Of a stretch of 64,000 nt of DNA, positions 46,131 through 56,121 are shown one piece after another (position 1 is the stretch's first letter; the number at the start of each line of letters is the position of its first letter). The notes beneath the pieces were generated by a model, which was not told where the DNA came from, made no database searches, and worked only from the letters and a program-made list of their open reading frames with translations. The stretch is taken from the NCBI GenBank assembly GCA_037576215.1, contig JBANDB010000003.1, positions 5,332,001-5,396,000 on the forward strand, read 5' to 3'. The translations under genes were made by a program, and so were the position numbers. The stretch is from Armillaria gallica. Taxonomy: Eukaryota; Basidiomycota; Agaricomycetes; Agaricales; Physalacriaceae.

Positions 46131-48515
46131 TGAGTTCGAAACCTTGGAAACAGAGTACCTCGGAGTAATCATCAGCAAAGGAAGCATTCGTATGGACCCA
46201 GTCAAGATTGCAGGAATAGCAGAGTGGCCTGTGCCAGCCAAGAAACAACAACTCCAGTCGTTCTTAGGCTTTACCAACTTCTACAGATGTTTCATCAAAG
46301 GATACAGCAAGGTCGTCAAGCCTATGACACAGCTGGCAGGAAAGGATCCGTGGAAGTGGGGAAAAGTGCAACAGGACGCATTCAAAGAGTTGAAGAGACT
46401 GCTGGCCAAAGAAGTGGTACTAGCAATACCCACAGAGGAAGGCAAGTTCCATGTAGAGGCGGACACAAGTGAAGGAGTGATAGGCGTGGTACTGTCGCAG
46501 GAACAGGATGGAAAATGGTGCCTAGTCGCGTTTCTATCCAAGTCCCTCACAGTTATGGAGCGCAATTATGAAATTTACGACAAAGAACTGCTGGCAATCA
46601 TGCTAGCCCTGGACGAGTGGAGGCACTACCTAATGGGTGTGGCTCAGGACTTCGAGATATGGACAGATCATCAAAATCTGCAGTATTTCTGAAAGCCCCA
46701 AAAGCTCAACCGACGCCAAGCATGTTGGGTAACTGAGCTTGCCGAATACCATTTCTCGCTGCACCACAAACCAGGACCAGCAAACAAGAAGGCTGACTTA
46801 CTAAGCCGACAAGCAGACCATGAGCAAGGAAAGGAGGACAACGATGAGGTTATAGTCCTCAAACCCGAGCACTTCCGGGCACTAGTCATGCCCACGATCG
46901 AGGAAATCCATACCAAGATCAAGCAAGCCACGCTCGACCACCACCGATGGGACAAGAATGTTGCTGCGTCTCTCAACCATGATCGAGGGATGAAGCTAGA
47001 TAATGGGTTAATCTATTACGATTCCCGTATCTATATTCCCCAAGACCATGCGTTACAAGGAGAAATCATCACGATATTTCACGACCACATCACGGCGGGA
47101 CACCCCGGCATTGAAAGACTAAAGAACTCGTCTTACGAGAATATTGGTGGCCAAGGATGAAGAAGGACATAGAAAGCTACGTCCGCGCTTGCAAAACATG
47201 CCAATGAACCAAGTCAAGCACTCAAGCAAAAGCGGCACCACTTCATCCAAATGCCATACCCTCCCAACCATGGACTCACATCTCCATAGACATGGTCACT
47301 GGTTTACCAAAGTGCAATGGTTATGACGCTATCTTAATGATCATTGACCGTTTCTCTAAGGAAATCATACTGATAGCATGTACCACAGAGCTGTCATCGG
47401 AAGGGTGGGCCAAGATCCTATGCGATGAAGTATATGCCAAGCATGGGATGCCCCAGGTCATCATCTCTGACTGAGGCACCGTATTCGTATCCAAGTTCAT
47501 GAAAGACCTTTATGACTTGCTCCAGATTAAGGCAAACATATCCACCGCCTATCACCCACAGACTGATGGACAGACTGAACGAGTTAATCAGGAGGTTGAA
47601 AAATACCTCCAGATCTTCATCAATCACCTCCAGAACGACTGGGTTGAATGGCTCTCCCTTGCGACTTTCGCTCATAATAACCGCACCCATTCCGCTACAG
47701 GCAAAAGTCCCTTTGAGGTTAACTACAGCTATAATGCTGAAATCCTCCCAGGTGCAAGACCCCGAGCACCCTTCAGAACACTGGCCTCAACCACATTTGT
47801 TTCACAGATGCAGAAAATCCATGCTGAAGCAAAGCAAGCTCTTGAAAAAGCTGCCGACCAGATGAAAACCCAATACAACAAAAAGAAATGACCTGCAGTT
47901 GAATATCAAGTAGGAGACAAGGTTTGGCTCGATACGACCAACCTCAGTCTCCCGTGTCCTAAGAAGAAACTCACAGAGAAATGAACAGGTCCATTCCCTA
48001 TCATCGCAAAGGTCGGAAACTCAGCATATAAATTAAAGCTCCTGACAAACTGGCATATCCATCCAGTATTCAACGAAGTACTCCTTACGCCGTACACACC
48101 ACCTGCATTCCCAAACCAAGAACAACTGCCTCCACCGCTGCCAGATCTCATCGACGGTGAAGAGCACTACAAAGTCAAGAAAGTCTTCGACAGTAGAGAG
48201 TGCAAAGTCAGAGGAAAAGCCAGGGAACCATGGCACTGGGTCACGGACTACTTTGTCAAGTGGAAAGGCTATGGACCAGAATCCAACAGTTGGGTATGGG
48301 AGGATAACATGGATGCAGAAGAACTCGTCGACAAATACCTCGCTGAAAGAGTGAATCATACCAAGCATGAAACAGGAGATTGGCAATCCTATATGGACCC
48401 ATTCACTGGACAAAAAGTGTGGTACGACCAACAGCTAGACTGGGATTGGCTTGGTGGCCATGACGATCCTTCGACAGACACGAAATTGCCGTTCAAACCA
48501 ACTGAAATACTATGA
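46131..48515 (+). pseudogene. pol: Gypsy-3 Pol 3' half: reverse transcriptase end, RNase H, integrase, chromodomain
   Basis: It starts within reverse transcriptase at TEYLGVIISKGSIRMDPVK. RNase H carries HVEADTSEGVIGVVLSQ and NYEIYDKELLAIMLAL. A TGA at 46690 interrupts LQYF-stop-KPQKLNRR and another at 47472 interrupts ISD-stop-GTVF; both positions are normally Arg. A frameshift lies near 47130-47150 in the integrase zinc domain. The catalytic triad region is retained (SIDMVTGL in pieces, IISD, HPQTDGQTERVNQEVEKYL). Stops also occur at 47889 and near 47983. A chromodomain lies at about 48160-48350 (FVKWKGYGPESNSWVWEDN). The 5' part is lost at the R3 junction. Confidence 0.85.
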
Positions 48516-48714
48516 CGACATGAAAAAGTTTACCAGATTACCGCTTCCACATCCACCTGATGATGATATTCCTCCTCTTCGTTCAGACCCTTGTGTATAG
48601 GGAACAAAGAAAAGAGGATCACAGCTGGCCAGGCAGAAGCACTAACGTTGTGTCCAGGCATTGTGAGAAAGTAATGACGGGGTTGAAACTAACAGCAGTT
48701 GGGACACCTGCCTT

Positions 48715-48727
48715 AACAGGGGGGTAA
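48715..48727 (+). promoter_or_regulatory. Gypsy-3 polypurine tract
   Basis: AACAGGGGGGTAA immediately precedes the 3' LTR, the expected site for plus-strand priming. Confidence 0.75.
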
Positions 48728-49150
48728 TGTTATGATTTATTCATTTCTTTACCTAAGCACCCCTTATCTTATCTTATCTTTGGCACTTACCCTTATCTTA
48801 TCTTTAGATCCGCGACTCCACGGAAGTCTTCATAAATCTCCACATCGCTACATCGTCACACTCGCTTGACGTGTATTATTCTCGGCTACCATGTATTTGG
48901 CTTATTCACTTTCTAACACAGTACCCTCATCTTTAGGACTTATCAGGACCCTCACTTTAGTATATAAGTAGTGTACTCAAAGTTGTATATTCCCTAGCTT
49001 TGAGCTAATGTTTATTCATACCAAAACACATTCCTTCTCACTAAGCACTATCAGGTTAGTCTTGATCGCCAATCTTCACAGGACTAGTCGGTGACTGTAC
49101 GAACACGATACAGCCGACTATTTACCCTTGATTGGAGTTTGGGTCTTACA
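48728..49150 (+). repeat. Gypsy-3 3' LTR
   Basis: It starts TGTTATGATTTATTC and ends GGGTCTTACA, followed by the duplicated CCTAT. It differs from the 5' LTR mainly by CpG/TpG/CpA exchanges and one 29-bp length difference. Confidence 0.9.
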
Positions 49151-49568
49151 CCTATGCTGCTTCCTACAAGTGATAAACACTTGACTAGTTGCACTCTAGG
49201 CTGACTAGTGATGCTCTTGGTCTAAGAATAATACTTTAAACTTTGAGAACTTGCTTGAACTAACTTTGAAACACTCTTGGCCTTTGCAGGACACAAAAGA
49301 TTGCTCTAAGACACTTCAATTCACTCAATACTATGAGTAACTTAGTGACTAGTAGCCACTTCATTGAAGTTAAGCACAAAAGCCTTTAATTGGGGCACTA
49401 GATACTGACTAGTAGGTCACAATTGTGGGGGTTGCTTGCCTAAACTGCATGTGCACCTATTCTACTACTTATATACTGACAAACAAGGTACAATCAAGAT
49501 ATAAATAACTGACTAGAGAAGTATTATTGATAAGGATTTCTTGGCTAGTTATGAATAATGGTGAATAA
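49151..49568 (-). repeat. Right half of the Gypsy-A-type LTR split by Gypsy-3
   Basis: The reverse complement matches 33970-34390 of Gypsy-A, including the words ACTAGTCACTAAGTT and TTTGTGTCCTGCAAAGGCC. It begins exactly at the CCTAT duplication and stops near GTGAATAAT at 49568, where hAT-like sequence starts. Divergence from the Gypsy-A LTR is substantial, so it is an older copy. Confidence 0.8.
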
Positions 49569-50572
49569 TAAAGAGTCACACAGTTTCCTACCCAGGTGCA
49601 CCTGGACCCAACCTGCTGGGTCCTAGGTACCAAAATGCCTGACCCAGGACCTATACCCAGACCCGGGTCTTAAAAACCCAGGTCTTGCAGGTGTGGGTTC
49701 CAGGTTTGCCACTGGTGCCTGCAGGTTCTATACACCTAGAATGTCTATTGGGGTTTTCGAGGTCGTTGAATCCGAATATCCTATCAGATCTTTGATCAGA
49801 GATCTCTCTGATCCAAAATAGCCATCAGAAGCTATTTTCATATCAGTTTCAATTGTTCATCAGTTTCTTTCTGAGTGCACTTCATCATATAAAATTCATT
49901 TGCATCAGCGGTAAAGTGTTTTCAAGGTCGTAGAATCTGAATATTATATCAGATCATAAATTGAGAATGATCTCGAGCCATGGTAAGTGTTTGAAGCTTT
50001 TTCTTCATTTTCTTGATCTTTTTCTATTTATTGTGACAAGCTATGCATGAGCCAAATTCAAGATGTCTGTGAGTGTTTATATGTTTTCAATAGTGTAGAA
50101 TTTGATTATAGTCACTGATCAATATATGGAGTCAATCCTGAGGCACAATACATATCTGGAGCTACTTTGTTATGTCTTGCAGTCTTTTACATATTATTCT
50201 CCAGCTCACAGACATGCCCCATAAATTGTTTGAAGGGTCATCTAAGGGTTTTCTGAGTTACAAAATTTGAATATGACCTCCGATCATTGATATGACAACT
50301 CCCTGAATAACTATACCTGTATTAAACCAAATTTACATATTTCTTTGTGGGTTTTTCATTTTTTTTCACCTCTCAGTCCTCTCAGAGCTCACATATTTTA
50401 TCTATGAAGTGTGCATGGGTCCTAGGCAGGTCACCCATGGGTGGAACTGTCTCAGAATGCTTTGACCTGGACCTGTTAACCCACAGGTCTGACTTTTTAA
50501 TAAATTGAAAACCCAGACCCAGGTCTTTCCACGGATCCATCCAGGTCCTAGTAGGAACCATGCAACTCTTTA
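49569..50572. mobile_element. hAT-like end region or MITE with CCCAGGTC subterminal repeats
   Basis: The left edge AAAGAGTCACACAGTTTCCTAC and the reverse complement of 50551-50572 share AAAGAGT...GTTCCTAC, so the stretch has imperfect inverted ends. Near both ends the words ACCCAGGTC, CTGGGTCCTAGG and CCTGGACC recur in both orientations. The interior (49740-50300) carries at least four degenerate units of TTTTC(A/G)AGGTCGT(A/T)GAATC followed by a GATC-rich hairpin. No 8-bp target duplication was confirmed. It is either a 1-kb non-autonomous hAT or the left end of hAT2. Confidence 0.45.
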
Positions 50573-50639
50573 ATACACATGGTTTTGCCATGCCTCTATC
50601 CAAAATGCAGGCAAAGGGTTCGCACCATGGGGAATGCAC

Positions 50640-51365
50640 AAATGTCAATGAGATGATGAAGAGACAACCCTAGCACCACCACCATCAGATAAATGATCCA
50701 AGAAGAAGAGGAACAAGAAGACTAGCAAAAAGGTGATCATGGAACCCCCTCACACTGGTAAGTCTCATACCTGTACTTTGTGATGGATACTGATTGTAGG
50801 TCCTCTATAGAAACCAACACTGAGGTCAATGAGAATGATGAAGAGATCAAATCATCTTGGATATATGAGCTTCATGAATATGGTAACATAAATATGACTG
50901 ATCTCCAAGCATGGATTCATGAAGGTGGGTATCTTATGATCATGATATTTGTCACTCTGATTTCTATTGCAGGAAACCATGTACAGTGGTTCCATGCTGA
51001 AGCAGAAATGCTTTGGTGGCAGAAACACTATGAAATCAAACAGGCTGAGTTTCTGCAAGTTTTGCAAAGCTTCACAGCCCAGAAAAATGCCTGGCTCAAA
51101 GCAGCAGAGATGATTCACTCCAACATTTCATCAAAACCCAGTTACGTTGCATATGCACAGGAACAAGCAGCTATGCTTGATGATATGATTGAGCAGACAT
51201 GAGAGTGCTTTATAAAGGCTGGATATGCTTATGTCCTCAACCAACCTGAAGGAGAGCTTCTTGCAGATCATCTGATGCAGGTCCATAATGAGACTAGGGC
51301 AATGTATGTGCCTATGACCATGCAATCTGATGAGAAGGTCAAGGATGCTGATGAGCAGGAATCAT
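50640..51365 (+). pseudogene. Agaricomycete hypothetical-gene remnant (coiled-coil segment)
   Basis: The coding pieces are interrupted by two probable introns: about 50760-50801 (GTAAGT to TGTAG), and about 50926-50973 (GTGGGT to TTGCAG). The spliced reading gives WIHEG then NHVQWFHAEAEMLWWQKHYE and IKQAEFLQVLQSF, a Trp/Glu-rich helical segment that I associate with hypothetical proteins near KDZ-type transposons in mushroom genomes. A TGA at 51200 and further decay follow. No function assigned; the association is from memory of sequence style. Confidence 0.4.
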
Positions 51366-51429
51366 CACACATGGGGTAATACTTTTGAGCAGCTTAAGAT
51401 GGTGGCTTAAGGGTGACTTGAGATAGCAA

Positions 51430-52562
51430 CTTAAGGTCACAGCACCTCAAGATGATGATAAATCTGACAACAAAGAGGACAACATGTTTCCTGACTCTGT
51501 TTCTGGTGACCTGTGTGATAACGTCTTTGCGTCTGTTGATAAGGTAATCTATAACTACTGTCCTAGTCAATTTTTGAATCTGACTATTCTAAAGTTATGA
51601 AAGATTGTACGAGCCATCCATTCTAGTCCCCAGTGCAAGCAAGGATGGCTTTGTGAAGTCCAAATGGCACTTAAAAACTGAGATGAAGCATCCAACACCT
51701 CAGAGCAAGTCTTGATGCTTATTCTTGACATCACAACACATTGGTCATCTACTCACCAGATGATGCATACATGTTTCAATGGCTTATTATTAGTGACATA
51801 GCATACTCAAGGACTGATAGGCTATGCCATTGATTTTTATGAGGTCATTGACAATTATGTCTCTCAGCTTTGTGAATTATGCCACCTTGAACTCAGTGAC
51901 ACTGACTGGAAAGCTATTGAATTGGTGACAGGCTGGCTCAAGATGTTTCGTTCTGTGACAACCCAGATGTCTACAACAAAGATATCTATGCTGTCATCAA
52001 CACATGCTATCTTTTGAGGGCTCCAAGATCATCTCAAGGATATCCTCTGATCTCTTTCTGATGATATCTCCACTCGCCTTTGCAGTAGTGTAATTGTTCA
52101 TCAGTTTTAGATCCAAGGATCTTGTACAAAGGAATGCGGGATGATTATACTGGTGATCACCTGTTTGCAGACTATGTATGATCATTATAACACTCACTAC
52201 GCTAACTTGATACTGTCAACGTCTCCATCGACAGTTCCAACTCCTACCACTGCCAGCCTTTTCAAACCCTAAGGTTTGCCCCAGAAGCTCAACTTCACTT
52301 CAAGGTATTAGAAGAAAACTGTGGTAGTCAATGAACTAACCACATACTTTTATCTCCCTTGGGAGGATTTTGGTTCTTGTAGCCCAGTGAAGTGGTGGTT
52401 TAACAAGTGTGGTGAACTTTCAAACTTGTTTCACCTTGCATATGATATTCTTTCTATTCCAGGTATGTATCAAGTTTTCGGTATGTCAGTATGCATATCT
52501 GATGTCATGTATATAGGTTCTGCCATTGCTGTTGAGCATATATTTTCTGGTGGCCATGATAC
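51430..52562 (+). pseudogene. hAT-family transposase remnant (hAT2), cut by Gypsy-4
   Basis: Coding pieces read KIVRAIHSSPQCKQGWLCEV (about 51600-51660), LDITTHWSSTHQMM (about 51727), DWKAIELVTGWLKMFRSVTT and LSSTHAIF (about 51906-52016). The C-terminal dimerisation part reads ELTTYFYLPWEDFGSCSPVK then WWFNKCGELSNLFHLAYDIL at about 52330-52455. A phase-keeping intron (about 52463-52516, GTATGT to ATATAG) joins SIPG to SAIAVEHIFSGGHDT, the most conserved hAT motif. The Gypsy-4 LTR starts right after GGHDT. Stops and frame breaks are frequent upstream. Confidence 0.75.
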
Positions 52563-52949
52563 TGTTACAATTTTTCCACTTTTTCCTTATCTTATCATAT
52601 CTCAGCACCTCAGCATACATGTGGTAACCAGCACTAAATCGAATGACTCCAGCATTCCAGCCTTGACACCTGGTTACAGACAGACTTCCTGACAGACATC
52701 ATATGACTTTTGCATTTACCAAACTATCTATAGAACTGAACAACTCGTATATAAAGACCTTCGCTATCAGCCATGTACTCTAGCTTCTAGCTAAGTTAAT
52801 ACATATTGGACTTACCTCACAACCTTCTTGCTACGCGTTAACTGCTTGCACTCATGGTCTGCGAGTATTGCCGCCCCTAATGTCCTGTCCAAAGTGCAAG
52901 ACAATATTGGGTTTGCACTTACTTGTTCCACCCAAGTCTGGGCATAACA
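52563..52949 (+). repeat. Gypsy-4 5' LTR
   Basis: It starts TGTTACAATTTTTCC directly after the hAT2 GGHDT codons and ends GTCTGGGCATAACA. A TATA-like TATATAAAG lies near 52750. The second LTR is outside the window or lost. Confidence 0.65.
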
Positions 52950-53021
52950 ATTAGCTAGAAGCTTTCTACACCCTCCTTGCATGCTAGCTAGCCATCAGGG
53001 AGACCATCTCATACATGAACC

Positions 53022-53658
53022 CCTGAACAATAATCATTGTCATCCTTGCTGCATTCTTTAGCGCAGTAATAATCTACCTGCTCCTTCTCCTTTGCTGTCT
53101 CGTCTACCGAACAGAAGAAGAAGAGCAACAACCACCCCTCCCACGCCACTACATTCCATCACACTTGGTCCAACCAGAACCCTCCCTCACTATCCACAAT
53201 GCCTTCACTCACTCCCCCACCAATGCCAACTGAAGAGGATGTTGTGCTCTTCGACAACCTCGCCCGACTGCTCATAGAACTCCTCATCGTGGTTTACCAA
53301 GAGGACAAATGACTCTTCCCCTGACACTGAAGATAGATTCCCTGAACCACGAATGAAGCCCTCTCCTCGACACAATAACCTTCTTCCTCTTAAAGATACT
53401 CGCATACTCACTTCTCACCCTTTGGGAAGACATTGAAGCAATCCGGCACCAGCGACAACCTGAATGATCACCAACCTCACCCCAACCCAGACCCTCAGCA
53501 TTAGCATCGCAATCGCAATCACCACCCTCATCTTCCTCACCGTTCTCACCACCGTTGCTTATATCAAGGAAGTCAGACACTTCCTCACCAGAATTGGGAT
53601 TCTCCTACCAAGAATCCCCCGAACTGAACCCTTCCCTCAACACTATGTTGAACCCTGA
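53022..53658 (+). pseudogene. Gypsy-4 leader ORFs with membrane-spanning segments
   Basis: From an ATG near 53025 the frame reads MNP, a TGA, then a very hydrophobic run (IIIVILAAFFSAVIIYLLLL) followed by a basic/acidic turn (VYRTEEEEQQPP). A second frame at 53467-53658 starts MITNLTPTQTLS and has its own hydrophobic run (ISIAIAITTLIFLTVLTTVA). Gypsy-3 has a comparable hydrophobic stretch at the same place (32055-32150). This suggests a membrane-anchored N-terminus of Gag or a small separate membrane protein. Confidence 0.5.
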
Positions 53659-53836
53659 CGAGCAATGGGCCAGCCGAGTATGGTACCCGGCCACTCGATG
53701 ACCCACACCTGCACCCGCAGGAGGACGACCACTATTTGGGTCTCCTCCTCAGACAAATACCTCTTGAGTCAGGAGGATATCCCATGAAGCCCAACCCTGG
53801 GCCCCAGCAGGATATGGAGACCCACCGTCTCCACCA

Positions 53837-56113
53837 ATGAGGTCCAACAACCCATTCCAACAAGGCCAAACCTATGGCCTGTGCGACAAGGAGTTGCCTT
53901 CCCCGAAGACAAGAGCGGGATCCCCTATATCAGCAAGCATGACCAGGCCACAATCTCTGGCTGGTTTGAGCAGAACCTGGTACCCTGGCTACGCAAGTGG
54001 GACCAACCAAAACAACCAGAGACCCCCAGCGAGCCAGAACAGGATCCTGAATCTCCCTACTGGGTTCGAATGGCCGAGGAACTTCCTCGGTCGCGCCCAA
54101 GACACCCTGAACTAAGGGGCGCTCTACCATTCACACCCACCGATGAGCCCAACATGATACCCTTCCCCTCCGGCTCCACCACCCAACGATTTGACCCATG
54201 GCCAGAGGAGTCCAATTCCAGCTCCAACAAGTCAGAGCCCTGAAGCCCTGACCCCTTCAGGGATCCAGTCCCTGATCAAAGAAACAGTAACCCCCTCAAC
54301 CCCCATGGAGGGGACTACGAGTGGCCAGTCCTCCAGGATGTTGACTGAGCTATTCTCGGCCCCCATGTCACCGCTGCCTGGGAACTCAGGCAGAACGACT
54401 TCAACGCACAGGCTGGATGGCCCCACAACCAGTACCCCCGAGTCACCATGGAATACTACCTCACGACAGAGCAAGAGGATGAACCCATGGGCCAATAAAG
54501 GAGCGAGGGAACCATCTACAACAGCTGGACTCCTGAAATTGCCAGCCGAATCCATGAGAACCGGGACCAGGCCTTATTCCCTCTGTCAGCAGGGAACCAC
54601 ATTCACAATGGGGTACACCCCAGAACCGACTCAGAGCAGGTCAGACTGGAGGCCAACCTCAATGCTCTTGCCATCCTAGAGCATAGCTGACTGGGAGAAG
54701 AATCGCAATGTGGGGTTTAACCTTGACTGGGAAACGTTCGGAGACTTGGAGCACAAGTTTCCGACACTGCTCCCCGACTTCCTGCCACAACAACCAAATC
54801 CCAGACAGCCCAGCTATACTGGCCCAAGCACCAGTCGGATAATCACAGGAGCAGGAATGGGAGGACCAGAAGATATGAACGAAGGATGGGCAGGACCAGT
54901 GGCACCACTGGAACCCATGGTGGAGAAAAGGCTGGTACAAGTGATGATGCAGATGGCACAAATGCACAATGAGAATGCCCAGCTATGGGATGACCTGACC
55001 GACCTACGGGCACAATAGCAACAGCGAGGAAGGACTGGAGGCCCACCCTATGGACCAGACCCAGACCGGTACAGTGTTCCCTGACCACCAGGCTAGGCAC
55101 CTCCTGGACCAGGCCCAGTAGATGACTGGGATGCAGACAATGAACCCGCCTTCCTGGGAGTCAAGCCCATCCTCATGAAGATGCCCAAACCATTCACTGG
55201 GGACCATGACAACATGAAGAGATTCCTTGGAGACTGCACCACGTACTTCGAGGTATTCTAACACCAGTTCCAAGGAGCGTCGTCCTTAATGATGGTCTTT
55301 GCGACCTCTCACTTCCAAGGCCACACCTGAGACTGGTGGACCCATTGATGCAACCATTATTGGTCCAATGATGCCTGAGACCCTGCCGGCCCATGCTACC
55401 GATACCCCCACTGGGCAGACTTCGTCTGAGAATTCAAGGAGCAGTTCTGAGACCCTGCCATCAAAGAAGTGCACGAGAAGAAGATGAAGGAGTTGAAGAT
55501 GGGAGGAGACATGGCCATGGTCTACTTCCAGAAGCTTGAACGAGAAGCCACACTGGCAGGACAACAAGACGATACGGAACCATGAGGAGTTATGGTCACT
55601 GCCATCCAACAAGGGGTCCCTACAAGCTACACCTCTTTCATTGCCAACATCGGACTCAGAGTCCCCTCGACCTATGACAACTGGAAGGAACGTATCCTCA
55701 TCATGTATGAGGAGCGCCAGCGCAATTACATCTACAACCAGGCCCATGGAATCAAGACGCGCAATGACCGAAAGCCGGGGAACCAAAAGCAACTTACTGC
55801 CCCCAGTAGTAACAAGAACACTACAGGGGGGGCGACGAGTTCCTCAGTGGGCAAGATGACTGGCGATGGCAAGGGCCAGGACTCGACGGGATGGTGGACA
55901 ACATATGGCGGGCAAGGGAAGCCCATGGACATTGACGTGATCACAGAGAAGAAGAAGAAGCAACGAGCAGAAGGAAGGTGCTTCCGGTGCGATAAGAAGG
56001 GGCACCTCAGCAAGGACTGCCCAGACAAGCAACCAAAGCAGGAGGTACATGCATTGGAGGCAGCCGAAGTGCCTCTCTCCAAGGACACTAAGATCGAGGA
56101 GGTAAAAGAGTAG
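53837..56113 (+). pseudogene. gag: Gypsy-4 Gag with CCHC zinc knuckle
   Basis: Pieces in order: EWPVLQDVD and AILGPHVTAAWELRQNDF (about 54320-54400), NRDQALFPLSAGNHIHNG (about 54560), then the capsid region KPILMKMPKPFTGDHDNMKR at about 55165. The last frame, 55592-56113, is open for 173 codons and ends in a Lys-rich tail with the zinc knuckle CFRCDKKGHLSKDC at about 55980-56025. Stops lie at about 54241, 54349, 54496, 55259, 55328 and 55583, nearly all TGA. It would package element RNA in cytoplasmic particles. Confidence 0.8.
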
Positions 56114-56121
56114 GTCATCAG

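Larger units (their letters stand above)
31617..49150 (+). mobile_element. Gypsy-3: chromovirus with 5-bp target duplication, interior replaced by Gypsy-A and R3
   Basis: LTRs at 31617-32010 and 48728-49150 are flanked by the perfect duplication CCTAT (31612-31616 and 49151-49155). The interior keeps a gag N-terminal part (32055-33383) and the pol 3' part from reverse transcriptase to chromodomain (46131-48515). Between them lie Gypsy-A and R3; the Gypsy-3 capsid, zinc knuckle, protease and most of reverse transcriptase are missing. It inserted into a reverse-strand Gypsy-A-type LTR. Confidence 0.88.
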
